Position numbers and translations under genes: made by a program. A stretch of 41,260 nt of DNA, taken from NCBI GenBank assembly GCA_947367565.1, contig CANBEI010000006.1:1-41260 (forward strand). Reading direction: 5' to 3'. The notes under the pieces are model-generated. The model saw only the letters and a program-made list of their open reading frames with translations. It did no database searches and had not been told where the DNA came from. Positions 23,873 to 32,292 of the stretch are shown one piece after another (position 1 is the first letter of the stretch; every line of letters starts with the position of its first letter). This stretch comes from an uncultured Candidatus Saccharibacteria bacterium. Its GTDB lineage: Bacteria > Patescibacteriota > Saccharimonadia > Saccharimonadales > Saccharimonadaceae.

Positions 23873-25237
23873 CTACGCAGCTAAGTCTCGCGCCGCGAGT
23901 CGTACCGCTTCGCTCCAACTCGTTGCTACATGTGGCGTCCCAGCCAGCTCATTCGCCTTCAGGCCATTCCGAATCGCCATCGCAATTTCTTGTATAATGA
24001 TATCCGCTTCCGGCGCTACTACTGTCGCCCCAATAATCTGCCCCTTAGGATTCGCTGTAATCTTTACAAATCCTGCCCGGAAGTCACTTGTATTTGATGC
24101 GCTCACCGCATCTAGCGGCACTAATGCCGTCTTCTGCTTCTGTTTCAACTGCGCGCATTCCATCTCATTCAATCCAACTTTCGCTACGCGCGGCAAAGTA
24201 TTCGTCATACGCGTAAAACCAGTATAATTAATCACATTCCCGGCACCTTTAATCGCGTTCAACGTCGCCAACTTACCTTCATAAGTCGCCTTTTCCGTTG
24301 AACTTTCTCCGCCAATCACATCGCCCGCCGCCCAAATATGGCGACAAGTCGTCTTGAGATTTTGGTCGGTCTGAATGCCGCGATATGAAAACTTCACTCC
24401 CGCATTTTCCAATCCCAAATCTGTCGTCGGTTCTGGCGTAGTTGCGAGTACGATTGCCTCCACTCGCACAGCTTTTTCTTGACCACCTCGAATAAACACT
24501 GCTCGCTGGCTATTTTGTTCTTGCTCCAAGGCAACCACGCGCGAATTTTCCAAAATCTTCACGCCGAACCGATCGCGCAAATGTTTACTGATTACCTCAC
24601 TCGCTTCCGGATCTTCGCGCGGCAAAATCCGGTCTTGCGCTTCAACCATTAAGACTTTTACTCCGAGCGCCCCAAAATACTCTGCCAATTCACACCCCGT
24701 CGAACCACCTCCAACAACCAACAAAACTTTTGGCAACTTCGCCATCCTCAGCGCCGTATCTGGAGACCAACAATTTACTGTATCAATTCCCGAAATTCCA
24801 TTCACTGCAATATTCGTGCCGGTCGCAATCAAAAACTTTTCCGCACTAATTTGCCGATTCCCGAGTGCAATCACATGCGGACTAATAAACTGCGCGAAAC
24901 CATGATGACAATCAATCCCGGCATTCTCAAAAACCTTCCGACTTCCTCCCCCTGATCGCCGCACCGCCGCCGCTTGCCAATTTAACACGGTTGGATAATT
25001 ATATCTCAGCGTCGAGCTTGACATCCCAAAGCGCGAACCTGCCACCGCCTCCGCATATAGCTGTGAAAATTCCAAAGCTGCGCCGTAGGGGATATCACGA
25101 TAATTCAGAGTCGTGCCACCCCAACGATCCGATTCAACGATCGCCGTATGCGCTCCCAGTCCAGCCGCCATCAAAGCCGCCGCGCTTCCAGCTGCGCCGC
25201 TACCAATCACTACATATTGATAGTCAAACTTACTCAT
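23873..25237 (-). CDS. Pyridine nucleotide-disulfide oxidoreductase homologue lacking the redox cysteines
   Basis: A 454-aa flavoprotein of the lipoamide dehydrogenase/mercuric reductase fold. It has the FAD-binding GSGAAGSAAA (about 13-22), the NAD-binding VVGGGSTGCELAEYF (about 175-190), the second FAD motif HIWAAGDV and a C-terminal dimerisation domain. Where active members have GGTCxNxGCxPSK it reads GGTTLNYRDIPYGA, so both disulfide cysteines are gone (Thr and Asp). It therefore cannot be a classical disulfide reductase; a transhydrogenase, NADH oxidase or quinone-reductase role is possible. Convergent with arcC. Confidence 0.88.
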   Translation of the reverse strand: MSKFDYQYVVIGSGAAGSAAALMAAGLGAHTAIVESDRWGGTTLNYRDIPYGAALEFSQLYAEAVAGSRFGMSSSTLRYNYPTVLNWQAAAVRRSGGGSRKVFENAGIDCHHGFAQFISPHVIALGNRQISAEKFLIATGTNIAVNGISGIDTVNCWSPDTALRMAKLPKVLLVVGGGSTGCELAEYFGALGVKVLMVEAQDRILPREDPEASEVISKHLRDRFGVKILENSRVVALEQEQNSQRAVFIRGGQEKAVRVEAIVLATTPEPTTDLGLENAGVKFSYRGIQTDQNLKTTCRHIWAAGDVIGGESSTEKATYEGKLATLNAIKGAGNVINYTGFTRMTNTLPRVAKVGLNEMECAQLKQKQKTALVPLDAVSASNTSDFRAGFVKITANPKGQIIGATVVAPEADIIIQEIAMAIRNGLKANELAGTPHVATSWSEAVRLAARDLAA

Positions 25238-25260
25238 TACTATTACCCACCATCTTCATC

Positions 25261-25611
25261 TTATATTATTTTACCACGATTTTGATAGACATAAGCTAAA
25301 TCAGCACTATATTTTTCTGTTTCTATTGCTATTCGTCGATAGATATCGTCTACGGTTACCACCGGCCGTTTGGCTGCCCATTTACCAACTTGCTCCGCCA
25401 CCTTAGAAGCGACAACTTCCGCTGTTCCTACTGGCATCTTGAGGGCTTTCGCCTCGCGCAATAGTTCTTCTCTCAACTCCTTTTCGCTAAAGATTACGGG
25501 TTGACTTTTATTGCGTCGTTTTATGCCGGTTGCGGCTATGGGTTGACAAGCACTCCGCTTACGCTTAATTCTAAGACGTTTTTGCTTTTCTTCACTAGAC
25601 TTCTCTGTCAT
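25261..25611 (-). CDS. Stand-alone ATP-cone domain protein
   Basis: A 116-aa protein: an Arg/Lys-rich N-terminus (about 1-35) then an ATP-cone-like domain, from VIFSEKELREELLREA through VTVDDIYRRIAIETEKYSADLAYVYQNRG. ATP-cones normally sit at the start of NrdR repressors or ribonucleotide reductases as nucleotide sensors. Here no zinc finger and no reductase follows. Its ATG overlaps the stop of the membrane-protein gene (ATGA), so the two are translationally coupled. It may be a small nucleotide-responsive regulator, with DNA or RNA contact by the basic arm. Confidence 0.75.
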   Translation of the reverse strand: MTEKSSEEKQKRLRIKRKRSACQPIAATGIKRRNKSQPVIFSEKELREELLREAKALKMPVGTAEVVASKVAEQVGKWAAKRPVVTVDDIYRRIAIETEKYSADLAYVYQNRGKII

Positions 25612-26300
25612 ACTAGAACCTCAAAAGTAAACAAGAAGAATCCCAGCGCCAAAAATCCTACACATGTCAACAATCGAAAGAATAATTTATGTTTCACTCT
25701 CCATCTTTGAATGTCTACTACGGTTTGCCCTTTACGTATTGCAAATCGTAGCACAATTGGCGGCACAATAGTGATAATCGTATACATTGCTACCGCAAGA
25801 ATCTGATATAAGTGTGGCAGGACCAAAATGCTATTCGCCGCGACCACGAATAAGACTATTGTAAATGGCATTTCTGCTAGGCTCGTCAAAACTCCCAACG
25901 AGAATGCCTCGGTATTGCTATTGGTCGTCTTCGCACGCTTATCAATAAATCGTGCCACGCTCCGAGGCAACCACAGTTCCGTACTCTTTCCGCGCCGATA
26001 ATAGAAGAACCACGTCGCAATCGCCAGCGCCACTAACATTCCTACTACGATTACAAGCTCCTCAATGTATAGGGGCTTCTCAAAATAACGGTCAAGAACA
26101 AAAATCGTCGCTGCAAGTCCCAAAAACACCAACATTCCCATTCCAGAAATGTAGCTATCTACTAGAAAACGCGTCTTTTTCCGCACATGCTTACCAAGGC
26201 TTGCATGATAAAGCAACAGTAACGCTCCCAAACTAAGCTGTAAAGTCGCGTGAATCACCGCGGCCAAAAACACCTCACTAAAGGGAACTATCATCTCCAT
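25608..26300 (-). CDS. Multi-pass membrane protein of unknown function
   Basis: A 230-aa integral membrane protein with about six hydrophobic helices (about 8-30, 52-70, 80-100, 135-160, 165-190, 210-230). The loops are basic on the presumed cytoplasmic side. The arrangement resembles LysE/GAP-type small exporters, but no motif confirms it. TATAAT (26307-26312) is 6 nt before the ATG, so the mRNA is probably leaderless. Followed, with a 4-nt overlap, by the ATP-cone gene. Confidence 0.75.
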   Translation of the reverse strand: MEMIVPFSEVFLAAVIHATLQLSLGALLLLYHASLGKHVRKKTRFLVDSYISGMGMLVFLGLAATIFVLDRYFEKPLYIEELVIVVGMLVALAIATWFFYYRRGKSTELWLPRSVARFIDKRAKTTNSNTEAFSLGVLTSLAEMPFTIVLFVVAANSILVLPHLYQILAVAMYTIITIVPPIVLRFAIRKGQTVVDIQRWRVKHKLFFRLLTCVGFLALGFFLFTFEVLV

Positions 26301-26360
26301 ACCAAAATTATATCACACTTATGCTTGCTAATTTTTTTCATTTTGTGCTATGCTCCGTTC

Positions 26361-27947
26361 ATGAAGAAATTTTTACATCATTTTCGGTTCAGTCTACTGT
26401 TTGGTACTGCGATTTTAAGTTGCTGTGGCTGTCAAATTAGTCCCATTATTGCTTCCTCTTCTCGGCTATTGCAAGAGTATCAGGCAGACAATTCAACAGT
26501 CGATGGGCCTAACCCTGATAATCCTGACTCTGACTTGCCGAAAGAACCAGATGATAGTTTCAAATTCACAACCGATCTCATAATTCAAGCTGTTAATCCT
26601 GGCTATACTATCGATGAGGCTCAAAATGTCGGCGAGCTCATCGAGTTGCAGAAAATTGTCGACACTCCTGATTTTTCGCTCGCTGGTTATGGACTTCGTT
26701 ATACGAACTCCAGCGGTAAAACCACCCTCCTCCTTGACTTTGCGGAGGGAAGCCTTATGACTGGCGAGACTCTCCTCATGCGTTACGCTCGGTCGCCAGC
26801 TAGCGATCGGGCGGACGCGACCTATATGACGACGCTCGCTATGGCGAATGGCCGGATTGAATTAACTTATCATAATGAAACCATCGACCAAGTTTGCTGG
26901 GGGAGCGGCGAGGGTTGTTTATCGAGCTTCAAGAGCGCCAAACCCACTACGCTAGTGCGCAATTCTGATACTGGGAACTTTGAACATATTATTGACTATG
27001 AACCCGATTTCGACCCATCTCAGCCCTCGCTCATCCTTCCGCCGACTCCGGATAGCCCTGACGGATCTAACGACAATTCTACCGAAACCACCTCGCGCTG
27101 CTACGATTTAGAATTTTCTGAAATTCTTGCTTATTATGCGAACGACAAGTCCGAACAATTTATTGAACTTTATAATCCTTCTGGTCAGACAGTTGTCATG
27201 GACCGATGCGCGCTTCGCTATAAGAACAAAACCTATTACCTCTCTGGAGAAATTACCGCCGATGGCTATTATGCCTACTATCCGTCAGCCCAGACTACTA
27301 GCTTTAGTCTGACAAAAAATCCCAATTCCTCTAATACAATAGAACTCATAGACACCAACGGGGCAACCGTCGACACCCTAGTCTATAATCATGGTCAGAA
27401 AAAGTCTACTAGCTATGCTCGTTTCTATACTACTGGTAGTGAAGAAATTTGGGATCTGACCTACGCACCTACTCCGGGCAGCGCAAATGCCTATCAAGAA
27501 TTTCGCACTTGTCCTGCGGGCAAAACTATCAATCCCGACACTGGTAACTGCGTCAACATAACTTCCAGCTCAGGTACCACGGTTTGTCCCGAAGGGAAAT
27601 ATCTCAATCCTCTGACTGGACGTTGTAAGAAAATCGCCGAGTCCAGCGGGGCAAAAGAGTGCAAGGCTGGTTACGAGCGTAATCCTGAAACTAATCGCTG
27701 CCGTAAGATTACCTCTAACAACGATGGCGCGACCTACGCTCTCGTTCCCAATACATCTTCTAGCAAATCGGTCTTCATTGCCGCCGGCATCGTAGCACTT
27801 ATCATTTCGGCTGGAACAGTCTATATTATTTTACAATTCCGTCGTGAAATTGCCCGAACGGCGCGCAAAACTATCCAACGCCTCAATCACGTTCGCAAAT
27901 ACCTGATCGCGCGGCGCATCAGCCTTCACCGGAAGAAGCAGCCCTAA
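26361..27947 (+). CDS. Lamin-tail-domain surface protein with Cys repeats and C-terminal anchor
   Basis: A 528-aa surface protein from the ATG at 26361, which lies 6 nt after TATGCT. A signal segment (about 8-24) ends in a cysteine cluster (SCCGC) that may be a lipobox. Two lamin-tail-like beta domains follow: about 85-200 (VGELIELQKIVDTPDFSLAGY) and about 255-370 (SEQFIELYNPSGQTVVMDRC). Then come three copies of a C-x2-G-x4-NP-x-T-x2-C repeat (CPAGKTINPDTGNC, CPEGKYLNPLTGRC, CKAGYERNPETNRC), a transmembrane helix (about 470-490) and a basic cytoplasmic tail. Likely an adhesin or envelope organiser. The last 117 nt overlap the convergent kinase gene. Confidence 0.85.
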   Translation: MKKFLHHFRFSLLFGTAILSCCGCQISPIIASSSRLLQEYQADNSTVDGPNPDNPDSDLPKEPDDSFKFTTDLIIQAVNPGYTIDEAQNVGELIELQKIVDTPDFSLAGYGLRYTNSSGKTTLLLDFAEGSLMTGETLLMRYARSPASDRADATYMTTLAMANGRIELTYHNETIDQVCWGSGEGCLSSFKSAKPTTLVRNSDTGNFEHIIDYEPDFDPSQPSLILPPTPDSPDGSNDNSTETTSRCYDLEFSEILAYYANDKSEQFIELYNPSGQTVVMDRCALRYKNKTYYLSGEITADGYYAYYPSAQTTSFSLTKNPNSSNTIELIDTNGATVDTLVYNHGQKKSTSYARFYTTGSEEIWDLTYAPTPGSANAYQEFRTCPAGKTINPDTGNCVNITSSSGTTVCPEGKYLNPLTGRCKKIAESSGAKECKAGYERNPETNRCRKITSNNDGATYALVPNTSSSKSVFIAAGIVALIISAGTVYIILQFRREIARTARKTIQRLNHVRKYLIARRISLHRKKQP

Positions 27948-28469
27948 TTCCTGATAATGTTTTAGAACAGGTACGGTTTTCTCGCGATATTCATTGATCC
28001 GCGTCTGAAATATCGCCGGGTCGGCATCATCCGCCCTCAGCCCGCGATCGTTCAAGAGCTTCGCCGCCTCCCAACGCTCAATTGCATCTTGTTCCGAGAG
28101 TTGTAACATGACCACTGCGCGAATCGGATGCCCACTCTCTCGTGCCACGCTCATTACTTGATCCTCTTCGCCTTCCCAGCGCCCAATTGATGACAAAACT
28201 AAAGGGTAGTTTAATAGCTCATTTTTTTCAAAATACGGCAAGACCCATTCATAAAACACATTTGATGGCATTAACTTACCTTCGCCCGTGTGATTCTGCT
28301 GTGTTGATTTTTCTAACGCTCGCACGATAATGCCTGAAGACAAAAATTTCCCCCCAATCGTTTCCGCGAGTCGCACCCCCACCGTATCTTTACCGCTCAT
28401 CGGCAAACCGAAGATATTTATGCTCCCGCGCCCGAGCCAAGTCTTAATATTCTGTATCTGTTCTTCCAT
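27831..28469 (-). CDS. Adenylate kinase-like P-loop kinase
   Basis: A 212-aa P-loop NMP-kinase-type protein. Walker A is FGLPMSGKDT (about 20-29). RWEAAKLLNDRGLRADDAD resembles the lid region of adenylate kinases (R...R..R/D motif), and a later Arg-rich helix follows. It may phosphorylate a nucleotide, but the substrate is unclear and it does not look like the main Adk. ATTATA (28476-28481, TATAAT on the coding strand) is 6 nt from the ATG. Its 3' 117 nt are antisense to the end of the surface-protein gene. Confidence 0.82.
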   Translation of the reverse strand: MEEQIQNIKTWLGRGSINIFGLPMSGKDTVGVRLAETIGGKFLSSGIIVRALEKSTQQNHTGEGKLMPSNVFYEWVLPYFEKNELLNYPLVLSSIGRWEGEEDQVMSVARESGHPIRAVVMLQLSEQDAIERWEAAKLLNDRGLRADDADPAIFQTRINEYREKTVPVLKHYQELGLLLPVKADAPRDQVFANVIEALDSFARRSGNFTTEL

Positions 28470-28506
28470 ATATTGATTATAGCATAAAATCCAATCTGTC
28501 GCCCAT

Positions 28507-28533
28507 CTAGCACTATTGCGAAAAGAGTGCTAA
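28507..28533 (+). promoter_or_regulatory. CIRCE operator of hrcA
   Basis: CTAGCACTA - 9 nt - GAGTGCTAA, one mismatch from the perfect CIRCE palindrome at each outer end of the left arm. It covers the -35 region just before TATAAT (28539-28544), so HrcA would block its own promoter. Confidence 0.9.
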
Positions 28534-28550
28534 TTTGCTATAATGAAAGT

Positions 28551-29306
28551 ATGAGTTTGACAAAACGCCAAGAGGGAATCCTCTTTGCAATTATTGAAGA
28601 ATACGCTGAGTTGGCTACTCCAGTTGGTAGCGTTACTCTGGCAAAACTTTTTGACGTATCTTCGGCTACGATCCGTGCCGAGATGGCTCGCCTCGAAGAA
28701 TACGGCTATATTGCTCAACCGCACACTTCCGCTGGTCGTGTCCCGACTGACGCAGGGTATCGCTATTATGTGAATACTCTGTCGGAAAATCCTGAAGAAG
28801 TCGAATCTGCGATTCCGCTACGTCGCGAAACGCCCGATGACAAGCCTCTTGAGCGGGGGAACCGTGTACTTGAAGTTCGCATTAGCTCGCAGACTCGTGC
28901 CGATTTTGCAATTCGTGGCGCCGTCGATTCGCTAGTTGAGCTGACTGGCAATCTTGGCTTAGCTACGATCGGCGACCAGCTATACATGTCTGGTATCGCT
29001 CGACTTTTTACTCAGCCTGAGTTTCTTGACAATCAGCGCGTCCAGGCCGTCGCGAAGTTGCTCGACAATCTGGAACCTTGGCTTCGTGAGGCTGCACCTG
29101 GTCAGCCGCTCAATATCTTTATTGGCCAAGAAAATCCTATCGGCAAAACTTCTCAAGTTTCTTTAATCGTTAGCCGTTTCCGTTCGCCATATTCCGATCG
29201 GAGCTATATTGGCGTGCTTGGCCCGACTCGTCAAAATTACGCCCGTGTCATGTCGCTCGTGCGTCAAGCTGGTGTCATGCTGGAAAATGCATTATCTCTA
29301 AAATAA
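28551..29306 (+). CDS. hrcA: Heat-inducible transcription repressor HrcA
   Basis: A 251-aa repressor. The N-terminal winged helix is clear (LTKRQEGILFAIIEEY, VGSVTLAKLFDVSSATIRAEMARLEEYGYI, HTSAGRVPTDAGYRYYV), followed by a GAF-like domain that ends in VLGPTRQNYARVMSLVRQ. It is shorter than the usual 340 aa, with a reduced inserted dimerisation region. The start at 28551 is 6 nt after TATAAT; an upstream in-frame start at 28527 lies inside the CIRCE site. grpE follows after 12 nt. Confidence 0.94.
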   Translation: MSLTKRQEGILFAIIEEYAELATPVGSVTLAKLFDVSSATIRAEMARLEEYGYIAQPHTSAGRVPTDAGYRYYVNTLSENPEEVESAIPLRRETPDDKPLERGNRVLEVRISSQTRADFAIRGAVDSLVELTGNLGLATIGDQLYMSGIARLFTQPEFLDNQRVQAVAKLLDNLEPWLREAAPGQPLNIFIGQENPIGKTSQVSLIVSRFRSPYSDRSYIGVLGPTRQNYARVMSLVRQAGVMLENALSLK

Positions 29307-29318
29307 GGAAGGAATTAT

Positions 29319-29849
29319 ATGAAAAAAGTCAAAATCGAAGAAAACTCCCCGGAAGACATTGCTGCGCAGCCTGACGAAATTATAGACTCCACTCGAGTAC
29401 CCGATTCTGCTACTCAATCTGAAGCAGAAACTGTCACTGCGCAAGCTGACACGACGGCCGAATTACTTGGCGATCTCCAGCGCACTCGTGCTGATTTTGA
29501 GAACTATCGCAAGCAAGTCGAAAGCCAGAAAACTCTCGCCATGTCTGCCGCGAAATATGCCACCGTCGAGAAATTTCTTCCGCTTGTCGACGATTTTGAG
29601 CGCGCGCTGAGTGCTTACCCCGAGCAGCTTTCTCCTCTACGCAAGAATTTTGACAAAACTTTAGCCAATCTCGGTCTAGCGCAGATTGATTCTACTCCTG
29701 GCACTGAATTCAACCCCGATCTCCATGAAGCGGTTTCCGTCGAAAATGGCGAGGGTGATACCGAAGTTATCGCTGAAACTCTGCGCCCCGGCTATCTTTA
29801 TGACGGTTCAGTTATCCGCGCGGCGATGGTCAAAGTCAAGCATAAGTAA
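29319..29849 (+). CDS. grpE: Nucleotide exchange factor GrpE
   Basis: A 176-aa co-chaperone that releases ADP from DnaK. An acidic disordered start (about 1-50) is followed by the long dimerisation helix (LGDLQRTRADFENYRKQVES) and the beta domain (TPGTEFNPDLHEAVSVENGEG, LRPGYLYDGSVIRAAMVKV). AAGGAAGG precedes the ATG. It is the second gene of the CIRCE operon. dnaK and dnaJ do not follow here, unlike the common hrcA-grpE-dnaK-dnaJ order; phosphoketolase comes next on its own promoter. Confidence 0.94.
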   Translation: MKKVKIEENSPEDIAAQPDEIIDSTRVPDSATQSEAETVTAQADTTAELLGDLQRTRADFENYRKQVESQKTLAMSAAKYATVEKFLPLVDDFERALSAYPEQLSPLRKNFDKTLANLGLAQIDSTPGTEFNPDLHEAVSVENGEGDTEVIAETLRPGYLYDGSVIRAAMVKVKHK

Positions 29850-29908
29850 TATCCGCGAAACCATAGACATTTTCCATATTTTCGTTAAAAACTGCTATAA
29901 TAATATAT

Positions 29909-30997
29909 ATGGAAACACATGGGAGCAATCTTGAGACGATTCGTCGTCGCGTCCGCGCCAGCGATTATTTGGTAGTGGCACAGCTTTTCCTCCAAGACAA
30001 TTATCTACTTTCGCGCAAGCTAACTTTTGACGATATTAAGCCTCGTCTTCTTGGTCACTGGGGAACTTGCCATGGCATTGATGTCGCCTACGCTAATCTT
30101 AAGTACTACTTTAGCAAAAGCGCTAATACCGACCATTCCGCTTCTGCTAGTAGTAAGCAGAAGTTAGAAGATTTCGACCCCTTTGCCGTAAAGCAAAAGT
30201 CCCAGGACAATGACGATAGTTATCATTCCGAGCCCCGTATCCCGGATCCGAATTTTTATTTTGTTCTCGGTCCCGGTCACGGTTTTCCTGCGCTCCAAGC
30301 AAATTTATTCCTCGACGGCGAACTTGCTAAAGTCGACGATCGAGCCACCCTTGACGAAAAAGGTATTGCTTATATCTGCCGCAATTTCTCCTGGCCTGGC
30401 GGGTTCCCGTCCCACGCTAGCCCTTTTACTCCCGGCGTGATTTGTGAAGGTGGAGAATTAGGCTATGCTCTTGGCGCAGCTTATGGTTATGTGCTGGGTC
30501 ATCCTGAGCGCACTGTCGCAGTTATGCTTGGCGATGGGGAATTAGAGACCGCCTCCGCTTTAGCTTCGCTAAATCTCGTCAAAACTTCCGGTAGCCACCT
30601 TTATCATGGAAAAGTTTTGCCGATTTTACATCTCAACGGCTACAAAATTTCTGGCCCGACTCTATACGGTCGCAAGTCAGAGCGCGAGCTGAACGAAATG
30701 ATTCGCGGTTTTGGCTATACGCCGGTCGAAATCAACGGCGATAGACCCGAAACTTTTCAAGACGCTCTATCCCGAGCCGAAAAATACGAATATCCATTCT
30801 TTATTTTGCATACCGAAAAAGGTGCGACCGGCCCGACCGAAGTTCATGGTAAAAAGGTTGCCGGCAACTACCTTGCTCATCAGATTCCTTTGCCGAATGC
30901 AAAAGAAGACGCCGACGAGCTTAAAATCCTCGAAGATTGGCTCACGAGCTATCATTTCAATGAACTATTTGATACGAAGAAAGGATTTCGGTTATGA
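29909..30997 (+). CDS. xfpA: Phosphoketolase, N-terminal (diphosphate-binding) subunit
   Basis: A 362-aa protein equal to the first half of a normal Xfp/phosphoketolase (about 800 aa). Matches include LGHWGTCHGI, VLGPGHGFPALQAN, WPGGFPSH, CEGGELGYALGAAYG, the thiamine-diphosphate motif LGDGELETA and PILHLNGYKISGPT. An insertion of about 40 polar residues lies between the first two blocks. The enzyme cleaves xylulose or fructose phosphate to acetyl phosphate, giving ATP. TATAAT (29896-29901) is 7 nt before the ATG. The stop overlaps the start of the second gene (ATGA). The symbol is mine. Confidence 0.9.
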   Translation: METHGSNLETIRRRVRASDYLVVAQLFLQDNYLLSRKLTFDDIKPRLLGHWGTCHGIDVAYANLKYYFSKSANTDHSASASSKQKLEDFDPFAVKQKSQDNDDSYHSEPRIPDPNFYFVLGPGHGFPALQANLFLDGELAKVDDRATLDEKGIAYICRNFSWPGGFPSHASPFTPGVICEGGELGYALGAAYGYVLGHPERTVAVMLGDGELETASALASLNLVKTSGSHLYHGKVLPILHLNGYKISGPTLYGRKSERELNEMIRGFGYTPVEINGDRPETFQDALSRAEKYEYPFFILHTEKGATGPTEVHGKKVAGNYLAHQIPLPNAKEDADELKILEDWLTSYHFNELFDTKKGFRL

Positions 30998-32166
30998 TTG
31001 ACATTGTTGATAACCCCGGCAAGGACAAATTCTCTCCAGCTCGTAGTATCGGTGCTATCATGGCTGATTACATGTCGAAGCACGAAGACTTTTATCTCTT
31101 TTCGCCCGACGAGACCACCAGCAACAAGCTCGACGCAGTCTACGAAGTCTCTGAGCGTGCTTGGAATCTCCCACGCCAAGGATTCGATTTGCCCGAATCC
31201 GCGAATGGTCGGATCGTCGAGATGCTTTCCGAGAATGCCTTGTTTGCTTGTATGGTCGGTCACCTCGTCGCTGGCGAACCTGCCGTCATGACGAGTTATG
31301 AAGCTTTTTTCGCTATCATCACCGCGCAGATTCTCCAGCATCTGAAATTCCTCGACCAATCTGCCGGCGTGAAATGGCGCCCAGATTACCCCGCTGCAAA
31401 TTTCCTCTCGACCAGTACCTGTTGGCGCCAAGATCACAATGGCTTCACCCATCAATCCCCAGCCCTGATTTCTACGCTGCTCAGTATCCCGAGCAATCAT
31501 GCGAACTGTCTCTTCCCGGTTGATGATGTTGCGGCCGAGGCTAGCTTTATCTATATGATGCGTTCGACAAATGTTGTAAATCTTACAACATTTAACAAAA
31601 CCGACCAGCCTCGCTGGCTTGACTCGCACCAGGCTGACGATCAATTTAGCCAAGGTGGTGCTAGTATCTTCGATTTTGCTTCGGACGATAATCCCGATTA
31701 CATTTTTACTGCCGCTGGCGATATTGTCTCCTGCGAAGCCCTAAAAGCCATAGAAATTCTCCGCAAAGACCTTCCGGAAAAGAAATTCCGCTTCGTCAAT
31801 ATCTCAGCTCTGTCTTACGAAGCGATTGGCACGACCGAGTGTAAGCTTAGCCCGAGCAAGTTCCAGGAGCTCTTTACGCCTGACAAGCCGATTATTGCTA
31901 ATTTTCACGGCTACCCGGCAACCCTGAGGCAAATTCTTAGTAATTACACTGATACGAAACGCCTCAAGGTGCACGGTTTTCTCGAAAAGGGCAGCACGAC
32001 GACGCCGTTTGAGATGCTGAGTATGAATCGCGCCTCCCGGTATCACCTCGCGATTGATGTCGCTAAGCTCGAAAAACGCAATGATCTGGTCGAAAAATAC
32101 GAAAAAGTCCTCGCCGAGAACACTAGGTACGCTCGTGAATACGGTGTCGACCAAATTGATGTTTAG
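30994..32166 (+). CDS. xfpB: Phosphoketolase, C-terminal subunit
   Basis: A 390-aa protein equal to the second half of phosphoketolase: FSPDETTSNKLDAVYEVSERAWN, PAVMTSYEAFFAIITAQILQHLKF, a STCWRQDHNGFTHQSP block (pyrimidine-domain active site), then the C-terminal domain with IANFHGYPATLRQIL and a final NRASRYHLAIDVAK. It begins with a Met and its own AAGGA site and overlaps the first gene by 4 nt, so it is a planned second subunit, not a frameshift fragment. The break falls in the linker between the two thiamine domains. The symbol is mine. Confidence 0.9.
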   Translation: MIDIVDNPGKDKFSPARSIGAIMADYMSKHEDFYLFSPDETTSNKLDAVYEVSERAWNLPRQGFDLPESANGRIVEMLSENALFACMVGHLVAGEPAVMTSYEAFFAIITAQILQHLKFLDQSAGVKWRPDYPAANFLSTSTCWRQDHNGFTHQSPALISTLLSIPSNHANCLFPVDDVAAEASFIYMMRSTNVVNLTTFNKTDQPRWLDSHQADDQFSQGGASIFDFASDDNPDYIFTAAGDIVSCEALKAIEILRKDLPEKKFRFVNISALSYEAIGTTECKLSPSKFQELFTPDKPIIANFHGYPATLRQILSNYTDTKRLKVHGFLEKGSTTTPFEMLSMNRASRYHLAIDVAKLEKRNDLVEKYEKVLAENTRYAREYGVDQIDV

Positions 32167-32167
32167 T

Positions 32168-32196
32168 TTGACATTTTTAAACATGTGTGCTATAAT
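32168..32196 (+). promoter_or_regulatory. Consensus sigma70 promoter of the PIN-TRAM gene
   Basis: TTGACA (32168-32173), a 17-nt spacer ending TGTGC, and TATAAT (32191-32196). A leader of about 90 nt follows, with a CCTC-CTA-GAGG hairpin near 32205-32220. Confidence 0.9.
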
Positions 32197-32292
32197 GAGA
32201 GTATAACCTCCTAGAGGTATAGATTTTGACGTACTGTTTTGTCTTTTGCTCGTACATCTGCGCTTGTTATACAATATAAATATAAGGAAAAC

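Noticed and set aside
30990-31000. Frameshift in phosphoketolase
   Set aside because: The junction is an ATGA overlap with a ribosome site and both parts are complete up to it, which fits two genes.
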